This document shows, piece by piece, positions 36,219 through 43,768 of a DNA stretch of 64,000 nt (its first letter is position 1; every line of letters starts with the position of its first letter). This DNA comes from Massilia phyllostachyos. Its GTDB lineage: Bacteria; Pseudomonadota; Gammaproteobacteria; Burkholderiales; Burkholderiaceae_D. The DNA is taken from positions 496,001 through 560,000 of the forward strand of contig NZ_JAJNOC010000001.1 of assembly GCF_021044825.1 (NCBI RefSeq), read 5' to 3'. The translations under genes were made by a program, and so were the position numbers. The notes under the pieces were generated by a model. The model did not search any database. It was given only the letters and a program-made list of their open reading frames with translations, and was not told where the DNA came from.

Positions 36219-36790
36219 TTCTGTATCTGCACGGCTTTCGCTCCTCGCCCGTGTCCTTCAAGGCGCGGGTGGTGCAGAAGGCATTGGAAGACGCCGGCCG
36301 CGCCGAAGAGCTGATCTGCCCGCAGCTGCCGGCCTCGCCGAAAGAGGCGATCGACCTGGCCCTGCGCCTGGCCGGCTCCCACGCGCCTGGCAACCTGTCG
36401 ATCATCGGCTCTTCGCTGGGCGGCTTCTACGCGACCTGGCTGGCCGAACGCCTGGGCGTGCGCGCGGTGCTGCTCAACCCGTCCGTGAATCCGCTCAAGA
36501 ACCTGGAACACCACGTCGGCATCACCACCGCCTGGCACTCGGATGAACCGTTCGAGTTCCGCCGCGAGTACATCGACGAGCTGGCCGCATTGAGGGTCGA
36601 GACCATCACCCGGCCGGAGCGCTACTTTCTGATCGCCGCGACCGGCGACGAAGTGCTCGACTACCGCGACATGGTGGCGCACTACGCCGGCGCCAGGCAG
36701 CACGTGATCGAGGGCAGCAACCATGCGATCTCGGAATTCCCACAGTACGTGGACGACGTCCTGGCCTTCTGCACGGGCAGCGTCGCGTGA
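36215..36790 (+). CDS. YqiA family esterase
   Basis: A small alpha/beta-hydrolase of 191 residues: LYLHGFRSSP at the start (oxyanion region), nucleophile Ser in IIGSSLGGFYATWLAE, Asp in ATGDEVLDYRD and His in EGSNHAISEF. Relatives such as E. coli YqiA hydrolyse short acyl esters. It overlaps mpl by 4 bases and the next gene by 4, so translation is coupled through all three. Confidence 0.92.
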   Translation: MILYLHGFRSSPVSFKARVVQKALEDAGRAEELICPQLPASPKEAIDLALRLAGSHAPGNLSIIGSSLGGFYATWLAERLGVRAVLLNPSVNPLKNLEHHVGITTAWHSDEPFEFRREYIDELAALRVETITRPERYFLIAATGDEVLDYRDMVAHYAGARQHVIEGSNHAISEFPQYVDDVLAFCTGSVA

Positions 36791-37368
36791 GGGGCGCGTC
36801 CCTGCGGCAGGCGGCGTGGCAGCCGCATGCGAACGCCGTGCGCGCGCCCGGCAAGATGCACGACTGGCTCACCACCGAGGGCTCGCTGACGGCGCGCCTG
36901 ATGGCGCACAGCGAACGCTTCCGGGTGCGCCGGCTGCATCAGCGGAGCAGCCTGTGCCTGGCGGACGAGGCGCGCGCCATCGGCCTGCCGCGCCCCGAAC
37001 GGGTGTGGGAACGCGAAGTGCTGCTCGAATGCGACGGCAAGCCGGCGGTGTTCGGCCACACGGTGGTGCCGACGGATTGCACGGCCACCGACTGGCCCCT
37101 GTTTTCGGCGCTGGGCGAACGCTCGCTCGGCACCACGCTGTTCCACGACCCGCTGGTGCGCCGCGGCCAGCTGGAATTCGCGCGCATCCGCGCGGGCCAT
37201 CCGCTGTTTGCGCGCGTGCGCGCGGCGATCGGCGGGACGGACGACACCCTTTATTATGCGCGGCGCTGCGTCTACCGCCGCCATCAAGGCCTGCTGCTGG
37301 TCACCGAGGTATTCTTGCCCGCGGTGCTGAACCTGCAGCCGGCCAAACCAGAACAGAACACGAAATAA
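36787..37368 (+). CDS. ubiC: Chorismate lyase
   Basis: Converts chorismate to 4-hydroxybenzoate and pyruvate, the first committed step of ubiquinone synthesis. 193 residues: MHDWLTTEGSLTARLM, LWEREVLLECDG-type segment (VWEREVLLECDGKPAVFGHTV), LGTTLFHDPLVRRGQLEFARI and YARRCVYRRHQGLLLVTEVFLP, all standard UbiC blocks. The start is GTG at 36787, overlapping the esterase stop by 4 bases. Confidence 0.93.
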   Translation: MRGASLRQAAWQPHANAVRAPGKMHDWLTTEGSLTARLMAHSERFRVRRLHQRSSLCLADEARAIGLPRPERVWEREVLLECDGKPAVFGHTVVPTDCTATDWPLFSALGERSLGTTLFHDPLVRRGQLEFARIRAGHPLFARVRAAIGGTDDTLYYARRCVYRRHQGLLLVTEVFLPAVLNLQPAKPEQNTK

Positions 37369-37369
37369 T

Positions 37370-39418
37370 ATGAACGTATTTTTTGAAGAGTCGGGCGACT
37401 TCAAGGTCGGCACGGTGCTGTCGCAGGCCGGCGAGGCCTACCAGGTGGAGCTGGCCAGCGGCAAGCGCAGCAAGGTCAAGGCCAAGGACGTGCTGATCCA
37501 GTTCGCGACGCCGGAACCGGAAGCCCTGATGACGGCAGCGAAGGCCATCGCCGCCGAGGTCGACCTTGACTTCCTGTGGGAAGTCGCGGGGCAGGAGGAA
37601 TTCGGCTTCGCGGAACTGGGTGCCGAGTACTTCGGCCACGCGCCGCTGCCGCCCGAAGCCGCCGGCCTGGTGCTGGCGCTGCACGCCGCGCCGATCTACT
37701 TCCACAAGAAGGGCCGCGGACGCTACAAGGCCGCACCGGAGCAGACGCTGAAAGCGGCGCTGGCCGGCATCGAGAAGAAGAAGCAGCAGGCCATCATCCA
37801 GGCCGGCTACGTCGAGGAACTCAAGGGCGGCAAGCTGCCGTCGTCGATGCAATCGATCGTGCACCAGCTGCTGTTCAAGCCGGACAAGAACACCATCGAA
37901 TACAAGGCGCTGGAAGCGGCCGCCAACGAACTGCAGACCACCGCGCCGCGCCTGATGCTGAACACGGGCGGCCTGGCCTCGCCCAAGGACCTGCACATGG
38001 CGCGCTTCCTGTTCGAGCACTTCCCGCGCGGCGCCGGTTTCCCCGCCGTGGACGTGCCGGCGGCGCCGGGCGACCTGCCGCTGGCCGACGTCGCCGCCTT
38101 CTCGATCGACGACGTGACCACGACCGAGATCGACGATGCGTTCTCGGTGGTGAAGTTAGAGGACGGCACGGTCCGCGTCGGTATCCACATCGCCGCGCCG
38201 GGCCTGGGCATCCGTCCGGACGACGCCATCGACAAGATCGCGCGCGCGCGCATGTCGACCGTGTATATGCCGGGCGATAAGATCACCATGCTGCCGGACG
38301 AGGTGGTCAACGCGTTCACGCTGGCCGAAGGCAACGACTGCCCGGCGCTGTCGCTGTACGCGGTGCTGAACCCGGCCGACTGGACCGTGGTCTCGACCAC
38401 CACCCGCGCCGAGCGCGTGCCGGTCAAATCGAACCTGCGCCACAACGACCTCGACGCCCTGGTCAACGAAGAGACCCTGGCCAGCGGCGAGGGCGAGTAT
38501 CCGCACAAGGAAGAGCTGGGCCTGCTGTGGCAGTGGGCGCTGCAGCTGGAAGCCGGCCGCATGAAGAAGCGCGAAGCCTTCGGCCTGAAGCCGGAGCAGG
38601 CCAACCGCGTCGACTTCAACTTCTACGTCGACGATGACGTGGTATCCATCGTGCGCCGCAAGCGCGGTGCGCCGCTCGACAAGATCGTCGCCGAGCTGAT
38701 GATCTTCGCGAACTCCACCTGGGGCAAGCTGCTGCACGACTCGGGCGTGCCGGGCATCTACCGCTCGCAGGGTCCGGGCGCGGGCGGCTGGAACGCCAAG
38801 ATCCAGGTCCGCATGGTCACCCACGCGGCGCCGCACCAGGGCTTGGGTGTCGACCAGTACGCGTGGAGCACCTCGCCGCTGCGCCGCTACACCGACCTGG
38901 TGAACCAGTGGCAGATCCTGGCCTGCGCGTCGAACGGCGTGACCGCGCCGCTGGTGGCGCCGTTCAAGCACCGCGATGCGACGCTGTTCGCGATCGTCTC
39001 GAGCTTCGATGCGGCCTACGCGGCCTATAACGACTTCCAGCAGAACATGGAACGCTACTGGTGCCTGCGCTGGCTGGGGCAGGAACAGGCCAAGCAGGTC
39101 GATGCCGTGGTGCTGAAGGACGAGATCGTGCGTTTGGTCGACATTCCGCTGGTGGTGCGCCTGGCCGGCATGCCGCAGGTGGCGCGTGGGGCGCAGGTCA
39201 AGCTGGACGTGATTCGCTGGGATGAAGTCGATCTGTCGCTGGAGGCGCGGCTGCTGGAAGTGGCGGCGGTGGCGCCGGGTGCGTCGGTTGAACTCGACGA
39301 GGAGGAGGGCGATACGGGTGAAGCCGCGCTGGCCGAAGTCGTGGAAGCCGAGGGCGTGGTCGCCGCGGTCACGACCGAGGAAGGCGTCGAAGTTCCCGCG
39401 AACGCGGGAACCAATTGA
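37370..39418 (+). CDS. RNB-domain exoribonuclease (RNase II family)
   Basis: A 682-residue 3'-5' exoribonuclease-like protein. The RNB catalytic core starts near residue 240 with SIDDVTTTEIDDAFSV (magnesium-binding Asp residues), then GIHIAAPGLGI, ARMSTVYMPGDKITMLP, and the late block YAWSTSPLRRYTDLVNQWQI. It lacks an obvious N-terminal cold-shock pair like E. coli RNase II, and the C-terminal tail (about 625-682) is acidic. The last residues VPANAGTN are encoded by a palindrome resembling the dispersed repeat, so the original C-terminus may have been replaced. The stop is one base from the convergent PAAR gene's end. Confidence 0.9.
   Translation: MNVFFEESGDFKVGTVLSQAGEAYQVELASGKRSKVKAKDVLIQFATPEPEALMTAAKAIAAEVDLDFLWEVAGQEEFGFAELGAEYFGHAPLPPEAAGLVLALHAAPIYFHKKGRGRYKAAPEQTLKAALAGIEKKKQQAIIQAGYVEELKGGKLPSSMQSIVHQLLFKPDKNTIEYKALEAAANELQTTAPRLMLNTGGLASPKDLHMARFLFEHFPRGAGFPAVDVPAAPGDLPLADVAAFSIDDVTTTEIDDAFSVVKLEDGTVRVGIHIAAPGLGIRPDDAIDKIARARMSTVYMPGDKITMLPDEVVNAFTLAEGNDCPALSLYAVLNPADWTVVSTTTRAERVPVKSNLRHNDLDALVNEETLASGEGEYPHKEELGLLWQWALQLEAGRMKKREAFGLKPEQANRVDFNFYVDDDVVSIVRRKRGAPLDKIVAELMIFANSTWGKLLHDSGVPGIYRSQGPGAGGWNAKIQVRMVTHAAPHQGLGVDQYAWSTSPLRRYTDLVNQWQILACASNGVTAPLVAPFKHRDATLFAIVSSFDAAYAAYNDFQQNMERYWCLRWLGQEQAKQVDAVVLKDEIVRLVDIPLVVRLAGMPQVARGAQVKLDVIRWDEVDLSLEARLLEVAAVAPGASVELDEEEGDTGEAALAEVVEAEGVVAAVTTEEGVEVPANAGTN
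39392..39411. repeat. Repeat-like palindrome forming the end of the RNB gene
   Basis: GTTCCCGC-GAAC-GCGGGAAC followed by CAA, matching the pattern GxxCC..GCGGGAACCCAA of the dispersed repeats. It is inside the coding frame and ends 5 bases before the stop; it may also serve as a shared terminator for the convergent genes. Confidence 0.6.
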
Positions 39419-39419
39419 G

Positions 39420-39680
39420 TTAGCTGCAGGTCAGGCGCGGATCGGCCGGCAACAGGGTCGCGCCGCAGCTTGTCCGGTGCCCCTCGTAGGCAACACGCAC
39501 GCCGCCGATGGTATGGCGTGCTTCCCCCTCCACGATGCTGCCCTGGCCATGGATTGGACAGCTGGTCTTGTCGCCCACCCGGGCGACGGGGCCGCCGCCC
39601 ACCGTGAAATGGGTCGCGGCGACGCTGACGACCTTCCCGCCATGACTGGTGGCGTCGTTCAGGCGGATGATCTTGCGCAT
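39420..39680 (-). CDS. PAAR-domain protein, type VI secretion spike tip
   Basis: An 86-residue PAAR protein that caps the VgrG spike. Features: start MRKIIRLNDATSHGG, GGPVARVGDKTSCPIHG, and ..GGVRVAYEGHRTSCGATL, with Cys and His residues placed to bind zinc at the tip. It has no fused toxin domain. The start at 39680 follows AGAAGGAAG on the minus strand. It is the last gene of the vgrG module, 11 bases after the DUF2875 gene. Confidence 0.9.
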   Translation of the reverse strand: MRKIIRLNDATSHGGKVVSVAATHFTVGGGPVARVGDKTSCPIHGQGSIVEGEARHTIGGVRVAYEGHRTSCGATLLPADPRLTCS

Positions 39681-39691
39681 GCCGCTTCCTT

Positions 39692-41473
39692 CTAATGGTA
39701 ATTGCCGGGATCGACGGCTGGCGTGCCGCGATGCGCGAACACGTCGCCGCCGCGGGGATGCTTCTGGGTCTTGCGCTGCTCGTCCGTCGGAGGACTGATC
39801 AGGACGATGCTGGCTTCATCCTCGCCACGCAGATTGACCGCCGCGCTCACGCCGCCGTCGCGGTAGCTGCCCATCACGCCGATCGCCATCTGCACGAACA
39901 GGGTGGCGGCGCCCGTGTCGCCCAGGCGCTTGTCGGTATCGATGAACTGGGCTGACTTGTTCGTATCCATCTCGGGACCGCCGGCAGCCGCCTGGGCATC
40001 GAGCACGCCGTGCAGGGCAATCAGCTGCTCGGCCTTGCCGCCGGTGGCGGCGATCACGCGCGCCGGTGCGTCCTTGCGCCGGCCTTCCGGCAGGTTCTGG
40101 AGCGCGGCCTGCCAGCCGGCCTGCAGCAGCTTTTGCCGCTCGGCGCGCCGCGTTACCGGTTTGCCTTCCGCATCATTGAATCGGACGAAGACCGGGCGGT
40201 GCAGGTAGCCGAGGGTGGGCAGGCGGTCGAAGGTCGATAGCTGCTCGCGGTTCCAGGGTATCGGAAACCAGGGGGTCGGTTTCCATTCTTTGGGCGGGTA
40301 GTGCTTGAAGGGGTTCACAGTGGCTAACATGCCGCTGACGCCCACACCGCGCAGGTCAGGGCGCTGGCTGAATGCGGCAGCGGCTTCGAGCCATTCGCTG
40401 ATCAGGGGCTGACGCTCGACTTCTCCGTAAAGTTGCTGGTGCGTCATGTCGGCGCCGACTTGGGATGGGGTCTGAAGAGCATGCTTGCGGATCCAATTGG
40501 GTACCGCGAACAGCAGCTGGCAGTACATCCAGCGAAACTCCTTCTGCACGAACTCATTATCCGGATCGTCCCATACGAAAGGTCGCACAGGATCAACGCG
40601 CTCGCGCCGCGTCAACACGAAGAGAGCGGAAGCATCCGGCTTTTCGGTGACATAGTTGCCATCCTTGAGCAAGGGCGGTGCATCGTTCGGCTGGTTGCTT
40701 TCGCGCGTGCCTAGGCTGTCTTCCGAATTCAGTACGATGTAGGGCACATCCGGGTGGGCGTCGAAGAAAGCGAATACGTCTTCGAGAATGCGGTCGGGCT
40801 GCTCGCCGAAGCGGCGAGGGCCGACCACGAACAGGTGCCAGGCCATACCGGATTGAATTGCACCGCCTGCCAAGCCCGACAAGGGAAGCTCGGGACTGTC
40901 CCTGCGCAACGCATTATGCGACTCCTGTTGGGCGTTGAAGACGGGCACCGCAAAATACATCGGAGTGAACGATGCGCCGTTCTCAAGCGCATCGCCGCCA
41001 CGTTCGCCGCCAATTCCATCCTTGTCGAGCGCGCTCCAGGGATATTTGCTGGGATCCTGCTCGCGGATGGTAGCGTAAGGATTGCCGGCCTGGATCGCCT
41101 CCCATAACTTGCCCTGCCGGTACTTATCCAGAGTAACGCCTAGCCCAATTACCTCGAGAACGTATTCGCGCTTCTGCTGTTCGCTCAGACTCGCCGCCTG
41201 AGTCCGCTGTGTGTCAGCCTGTCGGATTGCCTTATCGCTTTTCGTGGCATTTCCCCAATGTGCGCCAAATAGGCCAGCCACTAACACAAATGGCCCAAGG
41301 ATCCACCACAAGATTCGATTGCCCATTGTCTGTTCTCCCATAATCAAGCTTTCCGGTTCGATTACCGTCATCACGAACACAGTCCATATCGGGATCAGGA
41401 ACACCAGCGTCAGTACGGCGCTGGTGACATACACGCCAGCCCTGCCCCTGACGCTCCTGTCATTGCTGTTCAT
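39692..41473 (-). CDS. DUF2875 family type VI effector adaptor (Tla3-like)
   Basis: A 593-residue membrane-anchored protein with two N-terminal transmembrane segments (VYVTSAVLTLVFLIPIWTVF and ILWWILGPFVLVAGLFG) and a long soluble part of the DUF2875 family. In Pseudomonas aeruginosa the DUF2875 protein Tla3 helps load the phospholipase Tle3 onto VgrG2b; the neighbouring lipase and VgrG here support the same role. It overlaps the lipase gene by 4 bases, so the two are translated together. The family assignment is from recall of pattern and context. A possible immunity function cannot be excluded, since no other immunity gene is present. Confidence 0.75.
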   Translation of the reverse strand: MNSNDRSVRGRAGVYVTSAVLTLVFLIPIWTVFVMTVIEPESLIMGEQTMGNRILWWILGPFVLVAGLFGAHWGNATKSDKAIRQADTQRTQAASLSEQQKREYVLEVIGLGVTLDKYRQGKLWEAIQAGNPYATIREQDPSKYPWSALDKDGIGGERGGDALENGASFTPMYFAVPVFNAQQESHNALRRDSPELPLSGLAGGAIQSGMAWHLFVVGPRRFGEQPDRILEDVFAFFDAHPDVPYIVLNSEDSLGTRESNQPNDAPPLLKDGNYVTEKPDASALFVLTRRERVDPVRPFVWDDPDNEFVQKEFRWMYCQLLFAVPNWIRKHALQTPSQVGADMTHQQLYGEVERQPLISEWLEAAAAFSQRPDLRGVGVSGMLATVNPFKHYPPKEWKPTPWFPIPWNREQLSTFDRLPTLGYLHRPVFVRFNDAEGKPVTRRAERQKLLQAGWQAALQNLPEGRRKDAPARVIAATGGKAEQLIALHGVLDAQAAAGGPEMDTNKSAQFIDTDKRLGDTGAATLFVQMAIGVMGSYRDGGVSAAVNLRGEDEASIVLISPPTDEQRKTQKHPRGGDVFAHRGTPAVDPGNYH

Positions 41474-43758
41474 TTCCTCTCCTTGTTTTCGCCTGGCTTA
41501 GCTGTGACACGGTCGCCTGCCACCGTTTCGCAGATGACAAGCTTCGGCAGCCCGACATGCAGGCCGGGCACGCAGGCCGGTAGTTCGCCGGAGCTGTAAT
41601 AAACCGAGTTGCCCTTGATGAGCTCCTTGCGTGCAGGATTCTCTGTTGCCCAGTAGGCACCGAAGAGCGTTTCGAATTTTTCCCAACGCATGATAGAGCG
41701 ACGCCTTTCGGCATTCAGATCGGACTGCAACCTCCAGTCCGCCACTGCGCACAGATACGCATAGAACGCCGGATCGCTCGATGCCTTCCCGCCGCCGATA
41801 GCGAGGTCATAGGCCGTCACGTTCTGGTGATTTTTTACACTCCCGAAGATCGACCCGTGGAACGATTTCGGGCTGACTTCGTTCTGCCAGCGCCTGCGCG
41901 CGTCGTTCGGACTTTCCTGGATCTGAGCCATGACCTTGCCATTGGGAAGGCGGGTGGCTCCCAGCACGCGGCGGCGCGCGTTTTCGCCATCCTGGTCGAG
42001 CTTGTGCTCGCGGTTGTAGCGCTCCTCGATGCGCTTGCAGTCTGCCGGCGCAAGCACCTCGAACTGCTGCGGGTAGCGCGGAGCGCCGGAGGGATCGGGA
42101 ACCTCTTCGTATCTGGAGTCGAGCCCCTTGCCGCTGGTGACAGCGATCGCCGCGTCGATCGGATCGACTTCTTCGCATGGCCCCTGGTCCTCGACGGCCA
42201 CCTTGGCCTGCTTCGACCCTTTCGGGATATTCTTCGGATCGATCTGGCCGCTGCCGCGCAGGTCCGCCAATACCGGCGTGTGCAGGGCTTCGCCATTGAT
42301 CGTGCGCAGGCCTTCGCGCTTGTCCGCCTCGGATTTCATGAAGTCCAGCATGCCCGGCTTGGCCGGCCATGCCACCTCAGGGTGATGCGTGCGCAAGGTC
42401 CGGTTCGCGTCAGCCACGTGTGCGTGGTCGTCCTCGCCATCCACGCGCAGGGCAAAGTCGTGGGGGGCCTGTCCGACCAGCACAGGAGCGACGGCCTTCT
42501 TCACCGGGTCGTGGCGTTGTTTGGCAGTGAAGACCCGCTGGAAGAAGCCTCGCCCCAGCTCCGCCAGCGGCTTACGCTGATGCACTTCCGTCGCGACCTG
42601 CCTGGTCGAATTGCCCCGGTCACCATGCACCGGGCCTCGCCCATCTTTGTGTACCGCCTTGCCGCTCATGAAGTCAGGAACGCCTTGCCAGCCGATGCCT
42701 TTCATATTGTCCAATGCTACCGTCATGTCCTCGGGACAGAAGTAGAGATAGACCTTTCCCCGGTTGTCGCGGTCGGCGCCGGCACTCCACTTGGCACCGA
42801 CCATGCCGTGGTGTTTCGCATGGTCGGACAGCGCGGCAAAAGCGGGAGTCGTATGCTTGCCGGCGGTGACGCCTTGTACGATGTTGGCCAGCGTGCGCAG
42901 ACGTGCGTCGAACGTCTGGCGTGACCTTAGGGACGCATAATGCCCCTCCATGGCACGGTCAGTTCCGCTCTTGACGATCTCTGCGATGCCCAGGTAGCTA
43001 GCATCCTCTTCGAGGCTATAGGGCGGATGGGTCAGGACCAGGGTGTCGGCCGGGCGCTTACCCTCGTCGAGCAGGTAAGCCTGGGCCAGCAGGCTGACCA
43101 GGCAGCCCTGGCTATGGGCAACGATGTTGACTGCTTCGTTGTTGTCATAATCGCGGATCATGGCGACCAGGGCGGCCAGCCGCTTGGCCGCCAGCACCAT
43201 GTACATGCGACCAGGTGCGCTATACACCGGACGTATCGGATCGCCCCCCACGTCCATCGGTGAGCAGATACCGCGGTTCCACATGTCGGGCAAGGTACTG
43301 GTGGCATTGGCGAACGGGCCGCCGCCCTTCGACAAGTCCTTGTCGAGGCGGTTTCCATAGCGGTCGACGCGTTGCCCATTCTTCGTTCCGGCTTCGCTGC
43401 GCACTTCGCGATAGCCCCAGTAGAACGGAATCATCGGGCTGTGGGTCGCGTCCTGCATGCTGCGCTTGAAGAATACCGCGTCAGGATCGGCCTCGACCAC
43501 GTTCTTGTCCGCTGCAGTCGGCATGCGGTAGCTGCCCGGTACGAAGCGCCCCGGCTTGCCGTGCAGGCGCATGTCGAGGCCCGCGCACAGCCCTTGCTCG
43601 ACCGCGCCGAAGCCGGTGCCGACGTCGTTGACGCCGTGGATGACAATGACATTGCAGGGAAGGTCGGGGCGTACGTCGACAGTCTTGTCCGACTTGCGTC
43701 CGCATTGCAGCACGCTGGCATCCTGTCCAATACAGCTGGCCTGTCGTGGGTAGCGCAT
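41470..43758 (-). CDS. Type VI secretion lipase effector, Tle3-like (DUF3274)
   Basis: A 762-residue alpha/beta-hydrolase toxin. The N-terminal domain has NVIVIHGVNDVGTGF (oxyanion region) and the nucleophile elbow VNIVAHSQGCLVSLL with Ser216. A large C-terminal part (from about 450) of the DUF3274 kind follows. Tle3 enzymes are phospholipases delivered to rival bacteria. The start at 43758 follows GAGGAG on the minus strand, inside the end of vgrG. Upstream is its probable carrier VgrG; downstream overlap with the DUF2875 gene. Lipid specificity is not visible. No signal peptide, as expected for spike-loaded effectors. Confidence 0.85.
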   Translation of the reverse strand: MRYPRQASCIGQDASVLQCGRKSDKTVDVRPDLPCNVIVIHGVNDVGTGFGAVEQGLCAGLDMRLHGKPGRFVPGSYRMPTAADKNVVEADPDAVFFKRSMQDATHSPMIPFYWGYREVRSEAGTKNGQRVDRYGNRLDKDLSKGGGPFANATSTLPDMWNRGICSPMDVGGDPIRPVYSAPGRMYMVLAAKRLAALVAMIRDYDNNEAVNIVAHSQGCLVSLLAQAYLLDEGKRPADTLVLTHPPYSLEEDASYLGIAEIVKSGTDRAMEGHYASLRSRQTFDARLRTLANIVQGVTAGKHTTPAFAALSDHAKHHGMVGAKWSAGADRDNRGKVYLYFCPEDMTVALDNMKGIGWQGVPDFMSGKAVHKDGRGPVHGDRGNSTRQVATEVHQRKPLAELGRGFFQRVFTAKQRHDPVKKAVAPVLVGQAPHDFALRVDGEDDHAHVADANRTLRTHHPEVAWPAKPGMLDFMKSEADKREGLRTINGEALHTPVLADLRGSGQIDPKNIPKGSKQAKVAVEDQGPCEEVDPIDAAIAVTSGKGLDSRYEEVPDPSGAPRYPQQFEVLAPADCKRIEERYNREHKLDQDGENARRRVLGATRLPNGKVMAQIQESPNDARRRWQNEVSPKSFHGSIFGSVKNHQNVTAYDLAIGGGKASSDPAFYAYLCAVADWRLQSDLNAERRRSIMRWEKFETLFGAYWATENPARKELIKGNSVYYSSGELPACVPGLHVGLPKLVICETVAGDRVTAKPGENKERK

Positions 43759-43768
43759 GATGTGCTCC

